Below are positions 34,201 through 46,547 of a stretch of 64,000 nucleotides of DNA, in pieces; the stretch's first letter is position 1, and each line of letters opens with the position of its first letter. The position numbers and the translations under genes were made by a program. The DNA is from Hyphodiscus hymeniophilus (taxonomy: Eukaryota; Ascomycota; Leotiomycetes; Helotiales; Hyphodiscaceae), in contig VNKQ01000010.1 in the NCBI GenBank assembly GCA_016508695.1, positions 806,001-870,000 of the forward strand. Reading direction: 5' to 3'. Under the pieces are notes generated by a model, which had not been told where the DNA came from, searched no databases, and saw only the letters and a program-made list of their open reading frames with translations.

Positions 34201-37200
34201 AGAAAGTCAAAATGAATGCGCATTGTACGAGCTGTGACCGCTAGCGAGCAGGTAGTGAGGTACATTTGTTTGCGGGGAAGAGTCTTGTGCTCATGGATAG
34301 GAGCATGGTGAGATTCATCATTTGTTGAAACATCTGGAAAGAAACGAGGTCAGTACGAGAAAACTCTGATATGACTTATGCCCCGTATGTACGGAGTAGC
34401 CACTCAAGTACCTCTATGGCGTCTCACCCCCCTGATGGACACTTCGATTGCCCGCATCAAGCCATCATCCCACCCACACAGTGCACTCTGATGGTTTAAT
34501 CCCCGTTCATTTCTTGATCCTGGCTAGAAGGAGTCAAGGTTGATGACTCTGATGAGGTGACACGCAGCACTCGCATCTCCTCGCACTAGAACATATTGTT
34601 CGTCCAGGGCGATTCTACGGCCCATTTCAGAATCGCGCCTTCGATCTGATCTCACTCTCTTGCCCTCCTCGCCCCTCCCTCGTAACCTTCGTTGGCATCA
34701 GCCCGTCTTCAAATCGGCTGCACAATTAAGCACTCACTCCACGTAGTTGGTCCGTCACCTGCGGAGGTACGAAGGTACAAGATCCAGTAACTGGCACTGA
34801 TCCGCTAGATGCCCAGCTGAAGCGTGCAACTACGCCGACTAGAGCGTCTCCTCTCCACGATTTGTTAGTCTTCCCGCGTCTCTGGTTCGCCTACACAAGC
34901 GTCGCCTCCAAGCCCGGCATCATCATCATCAGATGGTCTAGTACCAACAGGGCTCGGGCAGTAGCTTTTGGGATCCCTTGACTGACCGTTGATATTGATA
35001 TTGAAACTGTCGAAAGAATCAAGAACGACTCCGACTGGCCAGAGAACAAAGGAAATCCAGAAGAAGAGAAGAGAGACAAAAGAGCATCCCATCCCACTCT
35101 TCAAGTCTCGCGTGTACCTCCGTAGAGTCGCATTGTTCAGGGCTCGCGACAGGGAATATTCCGAGGCCAGCCAGCTCTCCAGCCTTCACTAGAACGCTAG
35201 ACCTAGATTGAGTTAGCCTATCTTGAATATTTCATCGAAATCTTCGAATTGTCAGTACTCCGTAATACAGAGACCGTTTAAAATCACAACTGTCGTGATC
35301 GAGCCCTGGCCCCCACAGCCAGCTCGTTGGCCACTTTTATGAACGATACTGCCTGAGCAGAAGATTCCAAGGCATCCACCGCAATCTCGCAACATTTTCG
35401 ACAAGAAACAGATCGCAATCCAAATAGAAATTGCTTCCGCGGTCTAGCTCATCACATCGATCTCACTCCCTTGTCGGCAACCTTCAGAAGGAATGTTTTT
35501 TGGTTGAAAGAGCAGTTGTTAAACGCAGACGCCAGAATCTCGAGCTAATAGGCGCATCCCTTAAGCGTCACTACCTTACTTTATTCATCACACCTGGCGA
35601 CGCACCATTCGAACGGATCTAGCTCCCCTTTGATCTATCCGCGAAGGTAGATCGTTGCTCGTCAATACCAGACAACTCCCGCAGCAGAAAGGCAATAGAC
35701 GACGCTGTCCCTGGACGTCAACGTTCCGTCGAGGCAGACATCAGATGATCATTGATTTTGACCACAACTTCGATCCCAGCTCCCCCACGCCCCGAGTAAG
35801 ATCACCAGAAATCCTTCCTTCCTCATACAGATATCCCACCCTGTATAGGCCTGTACAGAGTACTCGAGCCCGCGGGAATTTACGATTCATTCAGACTAGT
35901 ATTCCAAAATTGAGTTTGAGCCCACCCTGAATTCGGAAGACGTTCGAATGCTCCTGACCTCATTGTCAAATTCCGAGAACGATACCTTGCACATTGCCGG
36001 AACCAGTCTATTCCCCAAGCACCCAGACGCCATCAGCCTCGAATAATTGAAAATCCAACAGAATAATCTCCGAGTAGTTCGACATTGGGTTAAGTCAATT
36101 GAGAGCCCGGTGATCTACTACGGAGTAGATCTGTCAGCGCGATCCAGATCCTAGTGGCCACATCTCCTCGGCGGCCTAAACTGGTTGAAAACCAGACCTG
36201 CATTCCACAGGTCACAGGTGGCTAACGTTCTCAAGGCCATTCCTATTATTGCTTCATAGCAGCATCTCCACCCCGTTTCCCATCCAGCTCTGAAATTGGC
36301 CATAGTGTGTTTTTGGACTGGGGCTGCCTCCATCCTTTCGAGTTTGGCGGTTGAGGCCCCTGAAGTGATCTGCAGCCATCTCTTGACCACTGGACCCCGA
36401 GCTCTAGGGAGCCACGAAAGGCCTCTTCGAGTTTCCACTACTACTGGAAAGCTAGGAAGCTTGCGGATTCGGATCGCCATCACCCTGAAAGCTGAAAGGC
36501 AAAGTGATAGCTATCATTTCGAACCCAGTTATTGGGAATATCATCGTGGGGCAAGGGCGTCCCCTATTGCGTACGCGCCCAACACAATTGTCCGCAGCGA
36601 AATTTACACCCGCGTTGAACACGACTCGTTCTCATTCCAACTCCAAGTCGATCCCAGCCCTCCCTAAATTGAAGCGGCCATCTGAAGGCCCGTACGCATG
36701 CGACTCCCGAGTCCTGCGTTCGTTCTGCAGCGCATTCTGCAAGATCCAAGTACCCTGTAGACCTCTCTCTCCTCTCTGTGGCTACAGGCTCAGCTCCAGT
36801 AATTGAGAGTCAGTCCCGTCACGCAGCAGCGCACCCACTGTAGTTCCACCCACACAATCTCATGGTTCCGATCACTCCCTCTAATCCTTGAACAGCGCCC
36901 AGCGCCTCCGCAAACTCGGCGTTTGCCGCTATTCACAGACTGCCACCCGAGTGATCCAACCGAAGGTGGTGGAGAATCGAATCCATACTCATACATCATT
37001 ATCCACCCCGAGCCAGAATCGAGTCAAGCGGCAAAGAGAAGCAGTCTCCAGAAAAAAGGTTGGAACCTTCCTTCGTTCGTCATAGCGCATCATTGAGTTC
37101 CCTCAGTGCGATTCTCACAACTTCGTCACTGGAGGAGAAAAAAAAAAGGAGAAATTGTGTGGACCTGGAGTACCACACATTGCAATTTGCAATTCGGGTT

Positions 37201-38091
37201 CTACCCACAGTCGAACTTGTGAGTGAATTCAATTCGATCCAATTGGAATTGATTGAATTGAGTTCAGTTGTAGACAGTAAAGTGCGTGTCAGTCAGTCAA
37301 TTCACTCACTCAGCGCATCATTTGCTTCGCTTGGCTGGGGGTTGTTCATTTGCTGGTGGCCTGGTGCTGAGAAGTCTGGGACCCTTCGGCAGTCGTGACG
37401 TGAAAAGGCCGTTTTGCCTCTTCACACCTTCCCTTCCTCCCCAGACAACATTTCGACGCAACCAAAAAAAAAAACCCTCCCAAGACAACCACCACCTTCC
37501 TCTCGTCCTCACAACGTCCATAATCCGACGCCACCCCCCTTCTTCCGTCGCCACTTCTTCTTTCGAAAACCACAACCATTTCAAATTCAACGCTTCTTCT
37601 GCATCGCACGGCGCCAGCTTGGTTGCCGCACACCAGAGCCAAAGCTAAGCATCCTTGCGACCTTAGAGGAAAATCGTTCCCAGTCGGCTCCATCAGTGGC
37701 TTGAGAAAATCGTCCGCGGTCGTTCGAGCAGCATCAGAACTAGTAACACTTCACTTCTTAAGCCCCGAGCTACGACCACCTCGACGCTCGAGCTCGACAT
37801 CTATTCATCCCAAACAATACAAGTTCCTTGCAAGCTCTGCACGCCCGTCGTCGTCGAGTCCGAATCCATCATAGACCCCCCAACATCGATCGGTACCTGT
37901 CACCAGGCCAGTCCAGTCCAGTCCTAAGCCCACCGCCAACGTAGGAACTACCCCTCCGTTCTCCCACACACTTGCGCACGCTTGCTCTTCACCTTTCCCA
38001 CCTTCAGCAACTCGAAATCGGCAGGGTTAGAAGTGAGAGTCTCGCTAGTCAATCGAGAATCACACTACTCCAGATTTCTGGACGCTGTAGT
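34201..38091 (+). promoter_or_regulatory. Long upstream and leader region of the CON7-like gene
   Basis: About 3.9 kb without a supported gene before the CON7-like start. It becomes strongly pyrimidine-rich toward 37.4-37.6 kb, as fungal leaders and core promoters do. It contains many short ATG frames (for example one beginning MIIDFDHNFDPSSPTPR at 35745) that would act as upstream ORFs if transcribed, and three copies of TACGGAGTA/TACTCCGTA. Whether introns lie in a 5' UTR here cannot be decided from sequence alone. Confidence 0.5.
36112..36131. repeat. Short inverted repeat with 8-bp arms
   Basis: GATCTACT (36112-36119), a four-base spacer, then AGTAGATC (36124-36131), a perfect inverted repeat. 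It overlaps one copy of the TACGGAGTA motif. Could be a binding site for a dimeric factor (inference). Confidence 0.6.
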
Positions 38092-40069
38092 ATGTCCTTG
38101 GTCTCATCTCAAATTCCTCCCACCAACTCATCTTTTTCAAGCATCGAAGTCGAAGGCAAACGCGCCGACAGACCCTCCCCCGACGACACTAAAGCTACAT
38201 TGAGTACGCTTCTCGGGGCCTTCGCGAACAACGAGCGTCACCGTTCTATGGACAGAGGTGCCAACGAATACTCGCAGTCAGGTTTGCCAACACCATATCC
38301 ACACGCGTTCACCGACGCTCAGTCTGAAGAAACAACCGCAGATCACGCGTCTGCTGCGCACTATACGCCTCAACACTCCGCGACTCCTACCTCCGAGTAC
38401 GGTGTTTATCCCACATCGGCGCGATCAACCACTTCTTTTCCAGAACACATACAACGCCAATACCACCCTTCTAGTGACCACAGTAGCAGTGGAGGAATGG
38501 CTCAATCAACAAGTCCGTCAATGCCTTTGCAAGATGGGCGCCCAAACCATCACAATCCCCAAATCAAGTCTGACCAGGATGTTCCTATAGATCCATCGAT
38601 TGCCGCGTCAAGCCCGACCTATCCTCAACAAGGCGGCCAACAGTACTCCCCATACCCTCCACAGCACGACATGCAGCACGGTTACCCGCAACATGCTCCG
38701 GGCGCGACAATGTATGCTCAACCACGACCTGACTGGTCTGGATATGGTGGACACCCACAACAGCACGGGATGCCAGGCTACGCGGTCTCTGGTGCTCAAA
38801 CTCCAACGTCCGCAGCACCAGCTGGAGCTCGACCAGGCCAAGTAGGTCCTTATCCTTATCATGGCCAGGTATATAATCAGCGCGACTGCAAACACAAAAC
38901 CCTTTGCACCCTCTTTCGCGCCGCAAGGCACGTTAGCGCATGCTAAGTGAAACTGTGCGGCATGCGACGCGTTAGACACTCTTGAGAAGTTTCCAAGAGT
39001 GCTAGGAGTGGTTTCCCGATCCTTAGAGTTACTGAGAACTTACTGACAGCCTCGTTTGTGACAGGTCTACTCCTTCGTTCCCATTCCCGGTGCCCAGCAG
39101 CACAAGCGCCCTCGTCGACGTTACGAAGAGATTGAGCGTATGTACAAGTGTGGATGGAATGGATGTGAGAAGGCTTATGGCACATTGAACCATCTCAATG
39201 CTCATGTTACCATGCAATCTCACGGTCAGAAGCGTACCCCTGAAGGTATGTTAGCATTTTGTCTAAGCCCGGAGTTCTTGCCTGCAAACTTCCTTCTTCC
39301 GCCATGTCACCTTTTCCTGCTCTCTCTCAAGAGAATCCTTGTTGTAGATGCGGAATTGGCGCCTTCCTTTTGAAAGCCTCCCTCTTATCTTCCATGAACA
39401 TTCTGTTGTTGTTCGAACAGGCGAAGGTGCATTTCGCATGTAAACTTTAAGTTATCCTTGAAGTTCCTACGCTTGTAGATTGTCCGGCATTGCTAGTCAA
39501 GTGCTTTTTGCGGGATGTTCTCGCTGGCGTTTACGCTAGGTCATACTTGGACTGGGGATAACCTCATTAAGTCTGACGCTAAGCATGGGTCAACCAGCGT
39601 CGCGGGTCTTCTTGTGTAACGTCAACATGCTAACGTCCATGTGTGACAGAATTTAAGGAAATTCGAAAGGAATGGAAGGCTCGCAAGAAGGATGAAGAAA
39701 ACCAGAGAAAGGCTGACGAGGAACGTGCCCGAGCCGTCGCTGTTCCCGCTGAAGGTCAACCACCTGGTGATGGTCCTGCTCCTGGTTATCAACAAGGTGG
39801 TCGGTCGGTCCAACTCCCACCAATTGGTTACCAGCCTGGTGCCCAGGTTCCTGGTCAATACCAAGCTCCTCCAGGAGGCGTCCCCCAACAGCTTCAGGAA
39901 TACGGACAAAATCATATGCAATACTCTGGTTACCCGGCTTCTCCATATGGTGCCCAACCCCAGATGTATGCAGGTCAACGTCATTACACCCTCATTTATT
40001 TTATATCCTAGAGCTTGGCTAACATTTGTAGCAGATAACGGTACGCCACAGCCAAAGTATGAGCAGTAG
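38092..40069 (+). CDS. CON7: C2H2 zinc-finger transcription regulator, CON7-like
   Basis: Nuclear regulator related to Magnaporthe Con7, which controls morphogenesis and conidium or infection-structure genes. Model: 38092-38868, 39065-39245, 39650-39973, 40035-40069; 438 aa. The hallmark core is seen across exons 2-3: YSFVPIPGAQQHKRPRRRYE, then one C2H2 finger C288-x4-C293-x12-H306-x5-H312, then RTPEEFKEIRKEWKARKKDEE (basic coiled helix). The N-terminal 250 residues are Pro/Gln/Ser/His-rich and low in complexity, with a conserved-looking DTKATLSTLLGAFANNERHRS near residue 30. The ATG at 38092 is the first in this frame; a 5' extension by upstream exons is possible. Introns 1 and 2 are long for this genome (196 and 404 nt). 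The last acceptor is a TAG/CAG tandem (ends 40031 or 40034), giving an optional extra Ala. Confidence 0.88.
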
Positions 40070-41813
40070 ACCGCACTGTCGTTAGTCGGCGTCAACCCAC
40101 TCCGAAAATATCCTTGGTGTCTCGACTTCTCTGTTGATACCTTCCGCCTAATGTTTCCCATGGCTTGCGCACTTGTATCATATGGGCTGCTGACTGCATT
40201 ACTTCGGTGTCCATATGGATTTTTCGCGGTCATCGGACGTCCAATCTCGATTTCAATTCGGCAACGAAAACGTTTTGCATGGCTTGATGACACTTTTCCG
40301 CATTTTCGTACTCCTTTCTCTCGGCACTATGGGAATTCGATCAATTTGGGAACAGAGGTTGCATTATAGGATGGTTGATTATACTGCCGGCGTCGTTTTG
40401 TGGATTTCGCCGACTTTGGTCACAACATCATCACGAGGAACAGTCTGGGATGGTGTGCGACAATCTGCATTCGGTATTCTTGGAGCTTCTAGGCACCTCA
40501 TGGAAAACCGGTTTGGCATAGAGCATGCACGAACTGCTTTGACAAAAGACCTTTTCCCCCCTTTTCTCCTTTTTATAGAAGCTCGTGTGTGTCGACGCGT
40601 TTTGTTGGACTTTTTTCCTTTTCATTTGCGAAAACTCGATTCGTTTGGCTGGCTGCATACAGGGGTCGGGTCATATTACGCATAAATGGTAGTTGCAGGT
40701 GCTGTTTGTGGATCTGGATGGTTGGGAAGGGCTGGTGGATGGCATACCAGGGGTTACTGGATGAATTCGTGCAATACGTCACGTTTTGCCTCCTTGACCG
40801 CATGGGCTTAGATGCGTCTGCATCCCAAAATACAAAGCTGCATATATACCTTGCCTCTTGTTTGAGTGATGTGACGGTGATCTAAAAACCTACTCTTTCC
40901 TGATTGAAACGACAAGAGGGAGAAGATGTAGGGTTGATTAAAAACTTTTTTGTGATTCCAATGTTCGCCTGACATTTTCGTACAAGATCACTCCTCGATC
41001 CATCTCAGCGAAGGAGTGAAAATTGCAACTCAGTATTTCGCGGGCATACTTTCGCACGATACAGGAGCAGAATCGTTGGGTCGATAGATTGGAAGACTGC
41101 ACTCGCCTCGACCAAGTACCTGAGAACAGAAGTTGAGGATCTGAACTTGATTTGGGCATTCTAGTACAACGGGAAGGATATCACTATTTTGTCGCTCTAC
41201 AGTGGCATACCGACCACTCCAATGCGACTGCTTACTGTGTTGGTCTTATTCTTTGCTTGACTGGTGGAGATGGAAAAGATCTGTAAGAAGAGAAGTCTGA
41301 TTATCGCCATGCTGGCTTTGTGATAGAACCAGATGAGGATGTGGCCAAGACGGTGACGAAGTGTTAAAGATGAAAGGCTGGGCGCAACGAGAGTTCACTA
41401 GGTATCTGTTGCTATCATCTGAGAAGGGCATGAAACAAAAGCTTGAGATTTAGCAAATACTGCTTGCTAATGCTGCTTAGGCTAGAGCATTTGTAAAAGC
41501 AACAGCCTGATTAGAATAGTCGATTTGCGTTGCTTAATACAAACAACACATCGTCTCGTTATCAGTCTCTCTACCTTCTTCATGCCTGTTTTACGACTTG
41601 TAACAAAACGTCTCTCGGAACACAGACCTTGATGTAGCGCCTGTAGCCCAACCCAATCGCACGACCCTCCATCGTCTTGTTTGAGTAAGGCTATTCAACC
41701 TTGGTGAGCGCACTCCTCAGACCTCAGATATTATGAACCCTTACAGTCAGGGACTGGGCTACAATTTGGCCAGTATGGTAACTGTCCCTTTCGGCTCGAC
41801 TTGTGATGCCAGT
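40070..41813. other. Convergent 3' flanks, no gene seen
   Basis: About 1.7 kb between the CON7-like gene and VPS22, which converge. T-rich stretches follow the CON7-like stop and suit a long 3' UTR. A 156-codon frame at 40215-40685 starts without ATG and is Phe/Leu-rich; no family match. Confidence 0.5.
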
Positions 41814-42639
41814 TCATCCTGCATTCCCATTGTCCACCTCAAGCATAAATCCCGGACTCCAGTACTCCCATTCATCGGACTGCTTATCCACCCAAAGCAT
41901 ACTCTCAGATACCAAGTCATCAATAGCTGTCTTCGCTCTTGCCCTTGGCCACCGAAGATTCAATATGAGCATCGAAACGCTAACATAACCTAACAGTTGC
42001 GCAGCTTCCAAAACTGCACTCTGATCAGTGTTAAGTTCTTTCGGTATCGAACGGATGTAAGTTTTATGGCCAACGATGAGTGTGGAGTAAGAGGATCCTA
42101 GGGGTTTGAGTGTATTAACTGCACGGAGGATGTCATCGCTAAGGTTGATTAGCATAAACTCTGGTGTAGGCATGGAGTACGCACTCAGTGATTTCAGCCC
42201 CTCCCTCCATTCGTGTGCTCATTATCCGGTCTTTGACTTCTTTGACACCAATAAACCCACCATTCTCTTCTCTCGTAGCCCCACACACCTCCACAACTCT
42301 CACAGCCAACTCAAAGTAGAAGTCATTGACACTTCCGCCTAGCATCTGCGCCCAGAAGCTTCCGCCTCCATCTTTTCCTCCAGCACCACTACTGCTTGCC
42401 AAAGGATCTACCCCGATAGCTGCGCACATGCGCGCGAACTCTGCGCGAAAGCTTGGGTTCGAGCGAATGTCTTTGGCATGAGTCTGGGCGAACTGCTGGA
42501 GGAGAGACCGGAAGACTGAGAGCTGGGTTGCGATGGAGGTCGAATGGGAACTTCGCAGGTTGTTTCCATGACTGGCATACTGGGCAGATGTTATCCTCGA
42601 CCTGTCAAAGGCCGCAAGACCAACGCCCTTACGAGACAT
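41814..42639 (-). CDS. VPS22: ESCRT-II subunit VPS22/SNF8
   Basis: Subunit of ESCRT-II, which acts on endosomes to sort ubiquitinated membrane proteins into multivesicular bodies. Model: complement of 41814-42138 and 42185-42639, 259 aa, in frame through a 46-nt intron with a TGCTAATC branch site. The start MSRKGVGLAAFDRSRITSAQ, the LSVFRSLLQQFAQTHAKDIR helix, EFARMCAAIGVDPLAS and SFWAQMLGGSVNDFYFELAV are signatures of the family; the second winged-helix part holds DDILRAVNTLKPLGSSY, SIPKELNTDQSAVLEAAQ and ARAKTAIDDLVSESMLWVD. The length matches fungal orthologues. It is divergent from RPS16 with only 190 bases between start codons. Confidence 0.96.
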
Positions 42640-42829
42640 GATGTTCGAGTGCTCGAAGTCAACTAAAGCACGTGAGACATGATGATCAAAAATCCGCTAA
42701 CTGTTTTGAAATTAGCGTGAGAATCCCAAGCGAGGCGCGCACAACTGAAAAATATCCAACCTCACACTGCGCCAACGACTTCAATCGATTCCACCCAACG
42801 AAACGCTCTTCGTCCCGCCAAACCCAATC
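42640..42829. promoter_or_regulatory. Compact bidirectional promoter, VPS22 / RPS16
   Basis: Only 190 bases separate the two divergent start codons, so both core promoters and leaders must fit here or overlap. Confidence 0.7.
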
Positions 42830-43443
42830 ATGGCCTCGACACAGAGTGTGCAATGCTTCGGCAAGAAGAAGACTGGTATGCTGGATTCTCGACTGTGGTT
42901 GAGGGAGAAGTGCTGACCTGATATTTCAACAGCTACCGCAGTCGCCCACTGCAAGGTACGATTCATACGATTCACATCTATACGAAAGGAAAATATATGA
43001 GAAGAGGAAACTGACAGAATGGAAATAGGCAGGAAAGGGACTCATCAAGGTCAACGGAAAGCCTCTCAACCTCGTCCAACCCGAGATCTTGCGATTCAAG
43101 GTCTACGAACCCGTCCTGATTGTCGGCCTCGACAAATTCGCGGGTGTCGATATCCGCGTCCGAGTTACTGGTGGTGGACACACTTCTCAAGTTTACGCTA
43201 TCCGCCAAGCCATCTCCAAGTCCATCGTTGCCTACTACCAGAAGTTTGTCGATGAGCACTCAAAGAACGCCCTGAAGCAAGCACTTGTCACCTACGACCG
43301 AACACTGTTGGTTGCCGATAACAGAAGATGCGAACCTAAGAAGTTTGGAGGTAGGTGCTGCCGAATTTGGTTGGATTGGATGGTGCCTAATATGTTTTCC
43401 AGGTCCCGGAGCCAGAGCCAGATACCAAAAGTCTTACCGTTAA
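42830..43443 (+). CDS. RPS16: 40S ribosomal protein S16 (uS9)
   Basis: Small-subunit ribosomal protein near the decoding region. Model: 42830-42875, 42933-42955, 43029-43350, 43403-43443; 143 aa, the usual length. The sequence opens MASTQSVQCFGKKKTATAVA, contains KVNGKPLNLVQPEILRFKV, the GGGHTSQVYAIRQAISKSIV core and a C-terminal PGARARYQKSYR that reaches the P-site tRNA. The second exon is only 23 nt. Four exons with three short introns are typical for fungal ribosomal protein genes. Confidence 0.97.
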
Positions 43444-44457
43444 GGAGTGGATGCTTGGGGGGTTGGGTCTGGAGAAGTGGGTTATGCTGCATTTGCAATG
43501 GATGGGCTATGTTTCCTGGTCGTAAGATTTTGATGAGAAAAGAAATCAAAACTCTTGCACAACATATGAATGAGCTGCCGAACGATACTGCTGGGTGAAT
43601 ACAGAAAACCTTTGAGAATTTCAACAAGTGACAGGAGGATTGAAATGTTCCAAGGCGTTTCGAGTCCAAACTTAGATCATATTTCCCCGGTCAGGAAACA
43701 ACCTTGGACAGCAGAAGCTTCATATCCTATCAGGCTTTCTTATTTGCAGCTCCCAAACTAAGCCATTACTTTGGCATTCCGCATCTGAACGGCAATGCTC
43801 GCCAAGATGTATAGAGGCTTTTCGTAGCATTAGGATGAAGCTAGAATACCGCGGTTCAACTCTTGGAGCTTGCTGTAGCCTTGATTCTCAAATGAACATG
43901 ATTTTCCATGAGATGACCGAATGGCATATTCCATATCGTTAAATTTCCGACAGTGCTTGGATTGTCTGTTTCTGGATAATTTTCCAACAACTGACCGCTG
44001 TTATCCTGGGTCTTTTTGGGATTTTTGGGGGAAGCAAAAGGAGGCTGCAATATTGCCTCGTCAGTTTATATTCGACAAAGAGTGCTATTCAAGATTCACG
44101 TGCTAGTAAAATACATTTCTGCCTTTGCTAAGGTAGGTGGCAGGAAGACAGCTATCATTGACTTCCACTTCGTTAAGCATCTATTCTAATTGATTGCTCA
44201 GGTTTCGGTAGGAGACGAGTTGGTCTTGTAGGCCCTATGTCTCTCCTCACAGCTGTGTAAATCTGTCTCAAGCTTATTCGCAACGAATTACACAGGCTCT
44301 GCGAGCATCAAAAGAAGATCGTCAACATATCATACATTATGGATTTTTAATTCTTTTGGATACGTGAGTGACCCAGAATATACCGACCTTTTTTCTAACC
44401 ATACAAGTCTGGATCCACTCCCGCCTAGAATCAACGCCTTTCCCTCCGAAGCCCATC
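43444..44457. other. Convergent 3' flanks, no gene seen
   Basis: About 1 kb between the RPS16 and TYR1 3' ends; nothing beyond untranslated sequence recognised. Confidence 0.5.
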
Positions 44458-46248
44458 CTATTTCTTCGTATTCTGCAAAATAGTCTTCATCATCTCATTT
44501 CCTACCCTTGTAGCGTCCGGAAACCTAGGCTCAAAGAACTTCTGCGTACTTAAAAACCGATCCTTATACCCCTCAAAATCGCCAAACGTGACGCAATCGC
44601 TCCACCCCCTTGCCGCAAACGTAAATTCCAGGTCATCGCTCCGAAATGTGTTATCCTCAATCGCAATGCGGATCACATCATCGAGGAGCGCGGGCTTGCG
44701 GAATAAGTATTCGGTGACGCCAAGCCATAGGCGGAAGAGGGGAGTTGAGCAAATCATGTGGTCGTATGGCACAATCCCGAGCTGCGACCAACAGTCTACC
44801 ATGGCGAGAAGACTGAGATGGTTATTTGGAAGAGGCGTGGAGGGTTTATTGCCGAGTGAGAAGCGGTCTAATACCTCGTCTTGGAGGAGGAGCTCTTGAT
44901 CCCCGTTCTGGGTGCCAAAGACGCTGGCGCCTGCTTTCTTGATGCGAGTCTTTAGTTCCTCTCGATGGCCACCTAGCATGAGTTTGTAGAGATCCGTGAC
45001 GCTTTGCGCGTATTGACGAATCTGTTCTTTGGCGTAGGGGTTTAGGATTGCTAGGCCAGCGTAGACGTGCCACTTTTGAGAATAGATGCGAAGGGTCAGG
45101 TTGATCTTGACGTTCTCAATTCCACCGACGTAGCGGGCTATCTCCCAGGGGAATTGAGCATTAGCATGCCAGGCTTTGCCCATGGAAAGGAAGGCGGCGT
45201 GAGTTACGGCTTGGGTATCTGCGGTGATACGGTCGTGCTTGGTGGCTGAAAGGTAGACATGAGTAGAGCCGAGGCAGGAAAGAACATGCTCGATTTTATC
45301 AAAACTTTCTTGAGAGGCGCGGTGTTGGATGAGAACCTGGACATATTAGCCTTGGAACTTGATGAACGAATGAATGACTCGCAAGTGGTTGGCCACGGGG
45401 ATCAACGTTGGGACCATGAAGAGAATGGCAGGAAACAATCTCAACATCTCCTGGAAGATGTATCTCAAAAGCTGCAATTTCTGGAGCTTTGCAGGAAGTT
45501 TGGCCACCAACAATAGCACCTTGCTTTGTAGCTGTACAAGTTTGTCAGCACTTCGTTGCTGTCTGCGAAGAATTTCATACAAGGTCCGTATTGAGAAGCA
45601 ACTTTGTCAATCGAGGCAGCTTCCACATTGTAGATAATATAATCGCTGGCTCTGGAGACGAGATGTCCATTTGGAAATATCTTAATTCGTTTCTATGAAC
45701 CTCTCAGCACGATGTGCAGAACTAACTATGTACAAGATATTTACCCTTTCTGCAAATTCCTCACACAGACTCTGGTATTTCTCTTCTCTATCGCAAGCGT
45801 TGACCCTGATTCAAGAGCTCATCAGCAAACCGTTCAGGAAGATTGTGTGTGCGACCTGATAGATTTTGTTAGCTTGTGGAACTCGAAGTGGTTGAGTTGA
45901 AAGCTTGATAAAGTTTGGATATGTTCAGACAAAATAAAATAAGGTAGCTGAGATTTTTCATCAGTGAAAGGCAACCGCCAACCTGGTACCAGAATGGTAG
46001 TCAAGCCAGCCGAAGACAATACTCGAGCCAAATGCACTCAAGTCATCATGTTGGAGGAGGGAAGAGAAAGGAGATTTGAAGCTTACCACGACAGTATCTG
46101 GCTCAGCGAAGGGAGGAGGATGCACATCGCTTTCTTACCTCCATCCTGCATCACTGAGCCTCCGGGCATACATCTTGCCCATGTCTCCCATACCAATGAT
46201 TCCGACGACGAAAGAATCCATCATTCCCTCAAACTTGCTTGACGCCAT
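44458..46248 (-). CDS. TYR1: Prephenate dehydrogenase (NADP+), tyrosine biosynthesis
   Basis: Converts prephenate to 4-hydroxyphenylpyruvate, the committed step to tyrosine. Model: complement of 44458-45336, 45383-45531, 45581-45692, 45745-45805, 46139-46248; five exons, 436 aa, in frame. The Rossmann start GIIGMGDMGKMYARRLSDAG has G19xG21xxG24; then VNACDREEKYQSL, NGHLVSRASDYIIYNVEA, GAIVGGQTSCKAPEIAAFE, SCHSLHGPNVDPRGQPL, HDRITADTQAVTHAAFLSMG, WEIARYVGGIENVKIN and RIYSQKWHVYAGLAI. Intron 1 is long (333 nt). The fourth intron (45337-45382) begins GCGAGT and ends CCAG, so it appears to be GC-AG; no GT donor keeps the frame and the conserved GQPL-VLIQHRA junction. Divergent from RPS14. Confidence 0.94.
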
Positions 46249-46547
46249 GTTCTCAACTTCATCTGCGCCTCTTCAATGGAGAGACTAGTCTTCACATCCC
46301 AATTGATGAGTAGCTCTAGCAAATCAGGCACAGCTTTTCACAAGAAAAGTATTGTTGACGTTGAAGTCTGGCAGGAAAGAAAAAAAGCTCGGAAAGAGAT
46401 CTTTGTCCAACGCGCTAAGAGCGGGAGCGCCTAGCCCAATTAGTGCTGGCGCCCACAGAGAACGACTTTGTGAATTTCAACCTCGAAACTTTTTGAAGAT
46501 TCCATTGACCGACTCCACGCCAATCCAACAACCCAAAATCAAGCAAG
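46249..46547. promoter_or_regulatory. Bidirectional promoter, TYR1 / RPS14
   Basis: 299 bases between two divergent start codons. The RPS14 side includes the sequence CCAATCCAACAACCCAAAAT just before the leader end. Confidence 0.6.

Noticed and set aside
36500..36560. Possible minus-strand tRNA B box (GGTTCGAA)
   Set aside because: Flanking bases do not form a T stem and no A box or acceptor stem is present.
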